From Flavobacteriales bacterium (GTDB taxonomy: Bacteria; Bacteroidota; Bacteroidia; Flavobacteriales_F; PHOS-HE28): a stretch of DNA of 64,000 nt. A program made the position numbers and the translations under genes. The notes under the pieces were generated by a model. It ran no database searches, had not been told where the DNA came from, and saw nothing but the letters and a program-made list of their open reading frames with translations. Below are positions 55,201-63,986 of the stretch, piece by piece (position 1 is the stretch's first letter; every line of letters starts with the position of its first letter). Where the stretch lies: the NCBI GenBank assembly GCA_016703005.1, contig JADJCX010000006.1:1-64000 (forward strand), given 5' to 3'.

Positions 55201-56130
55201 GTGGGAAAGGGCACGCAATACCGCTATGCCGGCATCAGCTTGCTGAGCGGTGGCACAGGTGATCGGTTCCGCTGCGAGTACTTCCCGTTGGATCCCGAAG
55301 TGCTGTTCGGTAGCCCGTTGGAACCAACTCTCGACCACATCAGCAACTGCGAGTACTGGCAGATCGATCGCACCGCCGGCTCCGCGAATGCATGGGTAAC
55401 ACTGTCATGGGACAATAACAGCTGCGGCGTTACCAACCTTGCTGACCTTAGGGTTGCGCGCTGGGATGCTACGGGAACGATCTGGCGGGACCGCGGGAAC
55501 AGGGGAACAACGGGCACAACAATCGCCGGCGACGTTACCACCAGCGCGATACAAACGCTCTTCAGCCCATGGACGTTGGCGAGCATAACGGGCAGTAACC
55601 CGCTGCCGATCGAACTATTAAGCTTCGATGCGCTGCCGAACGGCAACGTGGTGAACTTGGAGTGGAGCACCGCCTCGGAGATCGACAATCTCTGGTTCGA
55701 TGTGGAACGCAGCGCCGATGCGTACGAGTTCGCGGATGTTATCCGGGTGCCGGGCGCCACCAACAGCCAATCGACGTTGCACTATTCCGCAGTGGATGTG
55801 CAACCATTGTCCGGGACGAGCTATTACAGACTTCGTCAGACCGATGTGGACGGTACCTCGACCGTAAGCAATGTGGTTACCGTTGTGCGCGGTGGCCAGC
55901 ATGGTCAGCCTATCACGGTGGTCAGCAACGACGGCTCGGCGCTGGTGTACCATGGCATGGCCGCGGGTTCGGAATACGTGGTGTTCGATGCGGCTGGCCG
56001 CATGGTTCTGTCGGGAAGCACTTTGCAGGAAGGACCCTTCGCACTTGACCTGTCGCGCATGTCCGCTGGTGCGTACACCATCAGGATGTGGAACGGTGCG
56101 GACCAAGGCATTGGTCGGTTCGTGCGCTGA
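52202..56130 (+). CDS. Very large T9SS adhesin-like protein with Calx-beta repeats, 5' end with many frameshifts
   Basis: The start at 52202 gives a signal peptide (IWGFLVALALPGAAALGQQ). The first 230 codons need at least five frame changes (about 52330-52360, 52563-52575, around 52625, near 52700 and 52890), recognised because each frame in turn carries family text (TSAAILSNALDMPTGGQS, PGPNNWQGYAVIHGEAG, TDFGAQYLAVGVVYTPST, ATFDNIYVPFDCNS). From 52900 the frame is clean for 3.2 kb: two Calx-beta-type repeats (TVTIPLTAAATVNGTYTVTV; INEADEVITFTITG-like), an immunoglobulin-like and pectate-lyase-like middle, and the LPIELLSFDALPNGNVVNLE plus sorting-domain C-terminus. Rejoined length is about 1300 residues. 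Likely a calcium-binding surface adhesin. Confidence 0.75.
52501..52524. repeat. Perfect inverted repeat inside the adhesin gene
   Basis: ACCACTCGGG (52501-52510), loop CGGA, CCCGAGTGGT (52515-52524), followed by TTTC. A strong hairpin with a short T-run, terminator-like in form, but inside the coding region and in the middle of the frameshift-rich zone. Confidence 0.5.
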
Positions 56131-56167
56131 GCGTGTACGAACAGGCAGTCCCACCGCGTTCCGCAGC

Positions 56168-56175
56168 TACTTTGG
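56168..56175 (+). promoter_or_regulatory. Possible -7 promoter box (TACTTTGG) of the DUF5103 gene
   Basis: TACTTTGG lies four bases before the ATG at 56180, so the message would start at or past this ATG unless a later start is used. Listed because it matches the recurring motif. Confidence 0.3.
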
Positions 56176-56179
56176 CGCA

Positions 56180-57505
56180 ATGACCGCAGTGCTATCCCTA
56201 TTCGTTGTGTTCACCTCCTGTACGATCGGCTTGCTGGCATGCAGCGTTACGGCGCCCGTGGCCTCCACTCCTGAAGTCCCGGACTACTATGATCCACAGG
56301 CAGATATCCGTTACGAGGACCGCAGCTACTCCCCCACCATCCGCACGGTGCAGTTGTACAAAACCGGCTTCGAACTGAGCGTGCCGGTGATCCAATTGGG
56401 CAGCGGTGAAACCATGGAGCTGCACTTCGATGACCTGTCGCCCGATCCCGAGAACCTGAACTGGACCATCGTGCATTGCGACCCGGAATGGAAGCCCAGT
56501 GACCTGAGCCAAGGCCAGTATCTCGATGGCGCCTTCAGCGATTTCATCCCACCACCGATCCAGAGCTTCAACACGCGACAGCCCTTTCTTCACTATGCGG
56601 TGGAAGTCCCGAACTTCCTGATCAAGCCACGCATCAGCGGCAACTACATCCTGAAAGTGTTCCGCAACGGCGATGAAACGGACCTCGTGCTCACGCGCCG
56701 TTTCCTGGTATTTGAGACGAAGGTGCAGATCGCCGCACAGGTGTTGGCAAGCCGCGATGTGGAACGCCGCAACACCGCACAGCAAGTGGATCTGACACTC
56801 CGGCATCCTGAATTGCAAGTGCCCGATCCGTTCGGCGACCTAACGGTGACCGTTCTACAGAACATGCGATGGGACGACGCGCGCACCGGCGCACGGCCCA
56901 AGTTCGTCCGTGGCAACGAACTGGTGTACGACTTTCCACCGGAAACCTTGTTCGATGGTGGCAATGAATGGCGCCCGCTCAATGCGAAGAGCACGCGCTT
57001 CAACGCGCCCAGCATTGCCAACATCAAAACCGACGCGGAACTGGTCGAGTTCTTCATGGTACCCGATATCAAACGCAACATTCGCGTGTACCTGGACCAG
57101 CCCGACCTCAATGGACGCTATCTCACCAAGACCGACGACGGCTATGACGCCGCGCTTGAAAGCGACTATGTGCACGTCTACTGGCAACTGCCAATGAGCC
57201 AACAATTACCCGGCGACGTGTTCGTGTACGGTGCCTTCAGCGACTTCCAATGCTGGAATGAATACCGCATGGCCTACGACGCACCGAATCAGCGCTACTA
57301 CCTGCGCGGCATGGTGAAACAAGGCTTCATCGATTATCAGTACGCCTATCTGGCGCCTGGGTCCACGGTGCCGGATCTGACCGCCATCGAAGGCACGCAC
57401 TTCGCAACGGAAAACGACTATTGCGTTTTGGTGTACTTCAATGATTGGAACGTACGCGCGCACCGCTTGGTCGGGGTGCACTTCCTCAACAACCGTCGGC
57501 AATAG
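56180..57505 (+). CDS. DUF5103 family protein
   Basis: The 441-residue exported protein, possibly a lipoprotein (LLACSVTAP), has the family lines YEDRSYSPTIRTVQLYKTGF, LHFDDLSPDPENLNWTIVHC, WKPSDLSQGQYLDGAFSDF and a second half with VHVYWQLPMSQQLPGDVFVYG and YGAFSDFQCWNEYRM, giving a two-Ig-like-domain layout. DUF5103 is widespread in Bacteroidota as a single-copy envelope gene; its function is not known. It is unrelated in sequence to the adjacent T9SS cargo and lacks a sorting domain. The following hydrolase gene is convergent with one base between stops. Confidence 0.88.
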   Translation: MTAVLSLFVVFTSCTIGLLACSVTAPVASTPEVPDYYDPQADIRYEDRSYSPTIRTVQLYKTGFELSVPVIQLGSGETMELHFDDLSPDPENLNWTIVHCDPEWKPSDLSQGQYLDGAFSDFIPPPIQSFNTRQPFLHYAVEVPNFLIKPRISGNYILKVFRNGDETDLVLTRRFLVFETKVQIAAQVLASRDVERRNTAQQVDLTLRHPELQVPDPFGDLTVTVLQNMRWDDARTGARPKFVRGNELVYDFPPETLFDGGNEWRPLNAKSTRFNAPSIANIKTDAELVEFFMVPDIKRNIRVYLDQPDLNGRYLTKTDDGYDAALESDYVHVYWQLPMSQQLPGDVFVYGAFSDFQCWNEYRMAYDAPNQRYYLRGMVKQGFIDYQYAYLAPGSTVPDLTAIEGTHFATENDYCVLVYFNDWNVRAHRLVGVHFLNNRRQ

Positions 57506-57506
57506 C

Positions 57507-58730
57507 TCAGCGCGCGCTCTTCAGCACGCGGGCCGATCGCACCTCGGAGCCGATGGAGCGAATGCTGTAAGTGCCGTCCGCAAACCGGGACAAGTCCAGT
57601 TCAACAAGGCCTTGGGGCATTCGGTCTGAAAAAACGGTCCGGCCCATCGCATCAAGCACTTGCACCAAGCCCGGCTCGGCCAAGATCATGCGCACAACAC
57701 CATCCGTCGGATTCGGTGCCACCGCAAGGGGCATGGTGGTTTCCACCTCGGTCACAGCGGCATAGATAGTCCCGCAATCACCATCCTCATTGCACACTTG
57801 GTGCGCGAGGAACTTCACTACATGATCGAAGGAAAAATCCGGATCGCTGTTGAGGTAGCCAACGTGACCAGTGCCGGGATACTCCAAGTAACAATTCTCC
57901 AACCCGATATGCTGTGCGCGCAGGTGCAGATCATGGCTTCCACTGGCATACAACCCGGTAGGTAGACCGAGCACCTCCACCAGTTCCGTATAGCAGGGCA
58001 CCACATCGTCACCGGTTTCATGAACGCTCACCACGGGTTCGTCGCCGGGGTTCATCCACAGTGTATCGCCAATGGCACCGCTCATGCTCCAGCACGCCAG
58101 CACATCATCCGGATAACCCGGCGAACCACTGTTCCCGGCAATGCCGCCGGTGAAAGCCGTATCGGGATACAGGATCGCCGGGATCTCGCTGCTCTCATCC
58201 AAGTAGCTCATGTGCAAAGCACCAATGGCGCCTGCGCTAACGCCGCCAACGATGATCCGCGCAGGATCGATCGCATACGGGTTGCCATTGTCCAGTACGC
58301 TCTTGTGCAAATAGCGCACACACGCGCGGATGTCATGCGCCGCGCGCATCACCGCTTTTGTGGTGGTGCTTTCCGAAGGCCAGAAGAAACCCACGCGGTA
58401 ATCCGGAGCTACCGCTACGTAACCCAGCTTGGCGAAAGCGATGCACAACGATGCAACATCCGCACGGCTACCGGCTACGAACGAACCGCCAAAAGCAACC
58501 AGCACGGCCGGTCGGTTGGGAAGCACATCGCCTACGGGTTGGTAAACATCCATGTACAACGCCTGCGTGCCTTGGCCGCTAACAGGAGTGTTGCTGCCGA
58601 ACTGCACCGTTTCCACGGAAATGGAGTCGAAGAGGTCGTAGTTGCTGTAGCGCCCGGTTGAACATTCGACCTGAGCAGTGATGGCAAGCGGCACCAAGGC
58701 CGAACCGAATACAACTGAGCGCATCTGCAT
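57507..58730 (-). CDS. T9SS-sorted alpha/beta-hydrolase (esterase/lipase type)
   Basis: The 407-residue protein has a signal peptide (VVFGSALVPLAITAQVEC). The hydrolase core shows the oxyanion segment VAFGGSFVAGSRADVAS, YVAVAPDYRVGFFWPS, the nucleophile elbow VGGVSAGAIGALHM (GVSAG), and a His-containing end (YPGTGHVGYLNSDPDF). These match the carboxylesterase/alpha-beta hydrolase fold (BD-FAE-like). The last 80 residues (PLAVAPNPTDGVVRMIL, VQVLDAMGRTVFSD, FADGTYSIRSIGSEVRS) form a type A T9SS sorting domain, so it works outside the cell. The substrate is unknown; a polyester or sugar ester is plausible. Confidence 0.87.
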   Translation of the reverse strand: MQMRSVVFGSALVPLAITAQVECSTGRYSNYDLFDSISVETVQFGSNTPVSGQGTQALYMDVYQPVGDVLPNRPAVLVAFGGSFVAGSRADVASLCIAFAKLGYVAVAPDYRVGFFWPSESTTTKAVMRAAHDIRACVRYLHKSVLDNGNPYAIDPARIIVGGVSAGAIGALHMSYLDESSEIPAILYPDTAFTGGIAGNSGSPGYPDDVLACWSMSGAIGDTLWMNPGDEPVVSVHETGDDVVPCYTELVEVLGLPTGLYASGSHDLHLRAQHIGLENCYLEYPGTGHVGYLNSDPDFSFDHVVKFLAHQVCNEDGDCGTIYAAVTEVETTMPLAVAPNPTDGVVRMILAEPGLVQVLDAMGRTVFSDRMPQGLVELDLSRFADGTYSIRSIGSEVRSARVLKSAR

Positions 58731-58787
58731 GATAGGGGGGATTGACAGGACGGGGAAGCTAACCGGGGAAGTACTACGCTGATCAGC

Positions 58788-59825
58788 TCAACGACGAAGG
58801 ATGGGCACGCTACGACCGGTTGACGGGATTGAGAGGACGTACGACCCAGCGTTCAACGCGGACAAGTCGAGCACATTGTCCATCGGCAGTAAGCCTGCTT
58901 GTATCACCCGGCCTGAAAGGTCCGCCACAACGTAGTTGCGGTCCGAAGCACCGGGCAGTTGAACCTGCACCAAGCCATCACAAGGGTTCGGGAAAAAGGT
59001 GATGCGCTCTTCCGCAGGATCCTCCTCCATACCCGTCACACACGCGGTGATCTCGAAAAGCGTCACTGTGTTGGAGCTGGTGTTGGGCACACACACACGG
59101 CCATGCACCTCATCGAAATCGAGATCAGCGGGATTACCGATCCCCGGCGCGCTCAGGTTCACCCCCGCACTTTGGAACGTGGGCTCGTACGCGATCAGCT
59201 GATCGTTGCCCCAATTGGCGGTAATGAACCGGCCAAGGCAATCGATCGTGATCCCATCGATATTGCTCAAGGAGGTTGTCGTGAGGTTCGTGAGCGCCCC
59301 CGTGTTCTTATCCACTTGCGTTATGGGCGCGCTTCCGCCCCACGCCACCACTACCAATCGATCGCCGATGGGATCGTACACGATGCCGTTGGGCGTGAAG
59401 CTGGTGCTTACCAGCAGGCTGAAGGAGTTACCGGCCACATCCACTTTCAGGATCTCGTCGTTACCAAAATCCGTCACGTACAAATAGGTTCCATCCGTAG
59501 TGATGCCATTCAGGAAATTGCCGCCGAGGTTGAGGTTGAAGACAGTTGCACCAGTGCTGAGCAAGTACCCTTTGACCGTGCCTCCGCTGCACGCGAAGAG
59601 GGTGTCGCCCATGATCTCGATGCCGTAGGGCGCAGGGCTCACCGTTATAAAGTCGGTTACCGTACCGGCTTGGTCGCGCTGACGGATCTTGCCGTTATTG
59701 GTATTGCTCACGAAGTAGCGATCGCCGACGGCATCATATTCCACGCTCTCGGGTCCGCTGTACTGGGCAGAGGTGGTGAGTATGGCGAGAACAGTGATGG
59801 AGAAAAGGGAGTAGCGTTTGATCAT
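58788..59825 (-). CDS. T9SS-sorted beta-propeller (SMP-30/NHL-like) protein
   Basis: The 345-residue protein, started at 59825, has a signal peptide (YSLFSITVLAILTTSAQ) and repeated propeller lines (PESVEYDAVGDRYFVSNTNN, NGITTDGTYLYVTDFGND, PNGIVYDPIGDRLVVVAWGG, DGITIDCLGRFITANWGND). This matches the SMP-30/NHL class of six-bladed propellers. The C-terminus (ERITFFPNPCDGLVQVQL, NYVVADLSGRVIQAG, NAGSYVLSIPSTGRSVPIL) is a T9SS sorting domain. No lactonase metal ligands could be confirmed, so it may be a binding rather than catalytic propeller. The -7 box TACTTTGG lies 19 bases upstream. Confidence 0.85.
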   Translation of the reverse strand: MIKRYSLFSITVLAILTTSAQYSGPESVEYDAVGDRYFVSNTNNGKIRQRDQAGTVTDFITVSPAPYGIEIMGDTLFACSGGTVKGYLLSTGATVFNLNLGGNFLNGITTDGTYLYVTDFGNDEILKVDVAGNSFSLLVSTSFTPNGIVYDPIGDRLVVVAWGGSAPITQVDKNTGALTNLTTTSLSNIDGITIDCLGRFITANWGNDQLIAYEPTFQSAGVNLSAPGIGNPADLDFDEVHGRVCVPNTSSNTVTLFEITACVTGMEEDPAEERITFFPNPCDGLVQVQLPGASDRNYVVADLSGRVIQAGLLPMDNVLDLSALNAGSYVLSIPSTGRSVPILRR

Positions 59826-59844
59826 GGTCCGTTTGCTGGGTGCG

Positions 59845-59852
59845 CCAAAGTA
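59845..59852 (-). promoter_or_regulatory. Predicted -7 promoter box (TACTTTGG) of the propeller gene
   Basis: TACTTTGG on the minus strand, 19 bases before the ATG at 59825, in the short divergent gap to the YjdF-like gene. Confidence 0.45.
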
Positions 59853-59874
59853 GGTTGGTTCGTTACTTGCGCCC

Positions 59875-60538
59875 ATGCCCTTCACCACCGCCAGTTCCCC
59901 AGCGCGTCGCCCGTTCCGTGAAAGCCTCCTTCTGAAAGCCTTCCTGACGATCTTCCTGATCTGTTGGACGGTCACCTTCATCAACACCACACCATCGCGC
60001 CAACTGGGTAACGGAGAACGTGCTCACGGTGATCTTCATCGGCGGGTTGGTCATCAGTCACCGACACTTCCGTTTCAGCGACCTCAGCTACACCCTGATC
60101 TTCATGTACATCCTGCTGCACATCTATGGGGCCGAGTACACCTACGCCGAGAACCCCTTCGGCTATTGGTTGCAGGAGCATCTTGGTGGCGCGCGTAACC
60201 ACTACGACCGCATCGTTCACTGCTCGTTCGGCCTGATGTTGGCCTACCCCATGCGCGACTGGTTCATGAACCATTTCCAATGGCCTACATGGGTGTGCTG
60301 GGTGTTACCGGTGGAGATCACGCTCAGCTTCAGCGGTGCGTACGAGTTGATCGAATGGCTCGTTGCACAAGTCTTCTTCCCGGCGCAAGGCGTGGCCTAC
60401 CTCGGCACGCAAGGCGATATGTGGGATGCACAGAAGGATATGGGACTCGCTTTCAGCGGGGCCATCATTGCCATGCTCGGTGGATGGTTGTTGAAGAGGA
60501 CCTTGAAACCAACCAAGAACACATTGGTGCTCTTGTGA
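59875..60538 (+). CDS. DUF2238/YjdF-family membrane protein, frameshifted
   Basis: A polytopic inner-membrane protein. The first frame gives MPFTTASSPARRPFRESLLL and the span LLKAFLTIFLICWTVTFINT, and ends in unrelated sequence. The other frame resumes HRANWVTENVLTVIFIGGL. The break is near 59987-59993, and two lost or one gained bases would restore TTHHRANWV. Family marks are IYGAEYTYAENPFGYW, NHYDRIVHCSFGLMLAYPMR and YELIEWLVAQVFF, typical of YjdF/DUF2238 proteins. Rejoined length is about 221 residues. Function is unknown. It is divergent from the propeller gene and precedes the esterase gene by 29 bases. Confidence 0.82.
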
Positions 60539-60567
60539 TCGCTTCATCCCTGGCCCAACCTCGCACC

Positions 60568-61695
60568 ATGAAGACGCTGCTCGCCACTCTGTTCGGTTGC
60601 TGTGCTTGGACAGCCTCGGCCCAAACTGTTGTTGACAGCCTCTTGATCGACGGTAGCTACCGCACATACAGGGTCCATACTCCACCTGGTTTCAATACAG
60701 CGGAGCACTTGCCGCTGGTCTTCAACCTGCATGGGCTCACAAGCACCGGCGAACAACAGGAGCTTTACAGCGAAATGAACGCCGTTGCGGATGTAGAGCG
60801 CTTCGTTGTGGTCTATCCGGATGGCGTCAACAACAGTTGGAACCTCGGTTTGGGTGCGGTGGATGAATACAGCTTCTTCACCGGAATGATGGATCTGCTG
60901 GAGATAACCCACAACATCGATCCCGATCGGATCTATTCCTGCGGCATGTCGCAGGGCGGCTTCATGAGTTTCGTGCTCGCGTGAAGCATATACGACCGTA
61001 TTGCGGCCATTGCCACGGTTGCTGGGAGTATGGCGCCAGGCCTCAACTTGGTTTGCTCGCCAACACGGCCAGTGCCGGTGATGATGATACACGGTACCGC
61101 CGATGGAATTGTTCCCTACACCGGCGGCATCCAGAACATGGCCGTGGAGGACGCCATCGACTTCTGGTCGCAACACGACAATTGTGTCGGGCTACCTGTA
61201 ACGACTCCCTTCCCGGATATCGTGCTACAGGATCTCTGCACGGCAACGCGCATCGACCACCCGTTGTGCGGTGCCAGTTCAATGGTGTCGCTCATCCGTG
61301 TGGATGGCGGTGGCCACACCTGGCCCGGCGCTTCCATCCCGATCGGCGTCACGAACCAAGACTTCGAAGCGAGCCAGACGATCTGGGACTTTTTTGATCA
61401 GTATGATATCAATGGTGCGTTGTCGGCGGTGGAAGTCAGAGCGGGGGGCGAGGACTTCTTCCTTTTGCCGACCGTTTTCAATGATCAACCGGCGTTCACC
61501 AATCGATCGAACGAATTGGCGGAAGTGCGGGTCGTTGATGCTGTCGGCAAAATGGTTCTGATATTCACCGTTGCCCCCACCTCAACGCGTGAAGTGAACA
61601 CCTCCAACTGGTGTGATGGCACATACCTCTGGTTCGTGACCACTGGGTCAAAGCAGAGGGTCGTGCTTAGCCTGCACTCGGTTAGCGCCAACTAG
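60568..61695 (+). CDS. PHB-depolymerase-type esterase (LpqC-like) with an in-frame stop and T9SS tail
   Basis: The protein has a signal peptide (TLLATLFGCCAWTASAQ), LPLVFNLHGLTSTGEQQE (oxyanion and HG motif), VVYPDGVNNSWNLG, the nucleophile elbow CGMSQGGFMS, then VLA and a TGA at 60982-60984. Reading on in the same frame gives SIYDRIAAIATVAGSMAPG, exactly the family continuation after the usual LACE/LAC. Catalytic Asp (IHGTADGIVPYTGG) and His (GGGHTWPGASIP) follow. The last 70 residues form a T9SS sorting domain. The position normally holds Cys (TGC/TGT), so TGA is one base away. A sequencing error or nonsense mutation is likelier than readthrough. Confidence 0.8.
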
Positions 61696-61697
61696 TC

Positions 61698-62204
61698 TCA
61701 CACTTTCGTCCTCACGCTCCCCCACTTCTTCACTTGCCAGATGATGGTGCCCGTGGCAATGTGAGTTCCTTCTACGTCGTGCACTTCAACCGTGCTGTTG
61801 TACCGGACGCTTTCAGCTACCGCTAACGGCGTCATCACATGTGCCTGAACGTCCGCAATGGTGGGGGCACATTGCGCGAAGGCCGTGCTCTTCGCCTGTT
61901 TGTGATACTCCATGTGCAAGCTGGCCATGATCAAGCGGTACTGCGCTGGATCGAGATGCTCCAACACACTGAGGCCGCTGCACAACTCTGCTCCCGTGGC
62001 CAATGCACAGGCATGCATGCCCTTGATATGATTGCGGTTCACATGCCACCAAGGGATCCGCACACGGATGCCTCCTTCCGGCAACGGTATCACCCGGAAG
62101 CCATGCGGGTTATTGAACGGTATCTTGAAGTTGAGCCCTTGGTTCAACAAGAAGCGTTTCCATGCACTGGTGCGGGAAGCGCGGAGAAGAGCGGAAAGGT
62201 TCAT
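61698..62204 (-). CDS. DUF4442 hotdog-fold protein (thioesterase-like)
   Basis: The 168-residue protein begins with MNLSALLRASRTSAWKRFLL and carries IPLPEGGIRVRIPWWHVNRN, HIKGMHACALATGAELCSGL and VRYNSTVEVHDVEGTHIATG, matching DUF4442, a hotdog-fold family close to acyl-CoA thioesterases. A His/Asn/Gly cluster (NRNHIKGMHACA) is at the position where thioesterases hold substrate, but the reaction is not known. The gene overlaps the stop of the MazG-like gene by four bases (62201-62204), so the two are translationally coupled. Confidence 0.82.
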   Translation of the reverse strand: MNLSALLRASRTSAWKRFLLNQGLNFKIPFNNPHGFRVIPLPEGGIRVRIPWWHVNRNHIKGMHACALATGAELCSGLSVLEHLDPAQYRLIMASLHMEYHKQAKSTAFAQCAPTIADVQAHVMTPLAVAESVRYNSTVEVHDVEGTHIATGTIIWQVKKWGSVRTKV

Positions 62205-62618
62205 TGAGCAAGTATGGATGCGATATCCGGGCGGAAGTAGCGATCGCTCTTCAGCACCTTGCCATCCTCGCGGTAGATCGGTTGGCCGTTCGCATCAAGC
62301 TTGCTCATGTTGCTCCGTTGGATCTCCACAAAAACATCGGCGATCTTGTTCTGGAGGCCGTGTTTGAGGATCGTTCCGCAGAGGATGTATAGCATATCGC
62401 CCAAAGCATCCGCGACTTCCACCAGATCGCCGCGGTTGGCGGCTTCCAAGTATTCCTCATTTTCCTCGCGCATCAGTGTGTAACGCAGTTGCGCACCCTT
62501 GTCCCCAATGTCGCCGATCGGCGCTTTCCGCATTGCTGATGCGAAAGGCATCGTGGAAATCGCGCACGTGGTTGATCGTATCGAACAGGCTGAGTTGTTG
62601 GGTGGCGGTAGTAGGCAT
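62201..62618 (-). CDS. MazG-like nucleoside triphosphate pyrophosphohydrolase, frameshifted
   Basis: From the ATG at 62618 the frame reads QQLSLFDTINHVRDFHDAFR and then fails. The other frame continues with APIGDIGDKGAQLRYTLM, REENEEYLEAANRGDLVEVA, DALGDMLYILCGTILKHG. The EExxE and DALGDxLY motifs (Mg2+-binding acidic helix pairs) are those of the all-alpha NTP pyrophosphohydrolase (MazG/phosphoribosyl-ATP) superfamily, here of the HAD-like DUF single-domain type. The change of frame falls near 62525-62535 and one gained or two lost bases would explain it. Total length is about 139. It probably sanitises abnormal nucleotides. It is coupled to the DUF4442 gene. Confidence 0.8.
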
Positions 62619-62654
62619 GCGACCAAGGTAGCCGCGCGCATCATTCCTGAGCTG

Positions 62655-63986
62655 CTACAAACGTTCACGGTAAAGCGTCCGCTTCTGAACGCTCTCGAAC
62701 GGTCGGTGGGTGTAGTACGCATGCCCGCCATGAACGCGAACCTGCTCGGGCCATTTGCCATCGAGCATGCGCTTCGGTCCCAATTCGCCGGTGCCTGGAT
62801 CGATGGCACACAACCAGTTGCGGCCATCCTGTTCGAAGAGCGCGTACACGTCGCCATTGGATCGGTCCCGCATCACACGCCCCGCCCATGCACGGCCAGA
62901 TCTCCCTTTGTGATAGGCGAAGGGTATGATGTCGATCGGTTCTCTCCTTGCAGTGAACCGCCGCAATTGGCCGGCCGTGTGATCGAAGACCAGGATCGTA
63001 TCGTTCCGAACGAACGAAGGCGCATAGGGCGCTTTGAAGTACAGGTCGTTGTGGAATCCGGTCATGTATCCGGCCCATGTTTCGCGGTCGGTACCTGTGC
63101 GCAAAGCGGCATCCATGGCAACCACTTTGTCGTGCCCGCTCATGTATTTGTATTGGCTGCGGAAGAGTTCCATCACGAAGGTGTCCTGCACCGAGCAGAA
63201 GATGCTTACGATGTCGCTCACTGGTTCGTACGCCAAGTGGTCGAAGCCCGGGTACGTGGGGTCGAAGTCGCTGCCGAGCCAGTGGCCGGCAAGGCTATCG
63301 GTCCATGGGCGTAAAGCTTCCTCGAAGATTGCGCTCACCATGGTCTTGAACGTGATCCGGTCATCGGTGTACATGACCGACCAAACGCGGTCCGTACCCA
63401 GCACATACGCTTCACCCTTTCTTCCAATATGCAGACCAGTGCATTCACCGGGCACCGGTTTGCGTGCGACTTCGTTGAGCAGCGTGTCCATCAGCACGAG
63501 CACGACATCGCGATAGATCACCACCCCAGCTCTCGCCTGATCGCGCCACATTCGGGGATGCGCATAGGCCAACACCCACAAGCCATCCGCCCCCGGTTCG
63601 AACATGGCGGCGTGCAGCGTATCGCTTTGGAAGATCACCTCGGGAGCCGATCGCTTGGCGGCGTAGTCAGGCAGCACGATACCGTCCGGTACGAGTTCCA
63701 CGAGCAACCGAGCAGTTCCTGAACGGACCACCGTTGATGATGGCAGATATCCGAATCGTCGTATGACAAGCCGTGAGCCGGTACTACCCGAGAAGCGATA
63801 CACGAAAACGCCGCCTGTATCCGTTCGTCCGAGTACCTGCCCTGCTTCCATGCTCACCTCCGCTAACTCGACCGGCTCCTTGCTGATGCTGTCCACCACG
63901 GCGATCTCCACGATGCCTTGTCCTTGGGCCAAGCGGGCGCCCAACACCATACAGATCAACATGACAAGTCTCGCCGCGTTCCCCAT
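62655..63986 (-). CDS. Secreted protein with carboxypeptidase-like regulatory N-domain, function unknown
   Basis: The 443-residue protein is taken from the ATG at 63986, which gives a signal peptide (AARLVMLICMVLGARLAQG). The frame stays open to the window edge, so an earlier start is not ruled out. After the signal, VEIAVVDSISKEPVELAEVS and VLGRTDTGGVFVYRFSG resemble a carboxypeptidase-D regulatory-like (CarboxypepD_reg) beta-sandwich, then RLVIRRFGYLPS. The rest (EVIFQSDTLHAAMFEPGADG, RDVVLVLMDTLLNEVARKP, IGRKGEAYVLGTDRVWSVMY) has propeller-like lines but no class I can name. No sorting domain is visible at the C-terminus. Confidence 0.65.
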   Translation of the reverse strand: MGNAARLVMLICMVLGARLAQGQGIVEIAVVDSISKEPVELAEVSMEAGQVLGRTDTGGVFVYRFSGSTGSRLVIRRFGYLPSSTVVRSGTARLLVELVPDGIVLPDYAAKRSAPEVIFQSDTLHAAMFEPGADGLWVLAYAHPRMWRDQARAGVVIYRDVVLVLMDTLLNEVARKPVPGECTGLHIGRKGEAYVLGTDRVWSVMYTDDRITFKTMVSAIFEEALRPWTDSLAGHWLGSDFDPTYPGFDHLAYEPVSDIVSIFCSVQDTFVMELFRSQYKYMSGHDKVVAMDAALRTGTDRETWAGYMTGFHNDLYFKAPYAPSFVRNDTILVFDHTAGQLRRFTARREPIDIIPFAYHKGRSGRAWAGRVMRDRSNGDVYALFEQDGRNWLCAIDPGTGELGPKRMLDGKWPEQVRVHGGHAYYTHRPFESVQKRTLYRERL

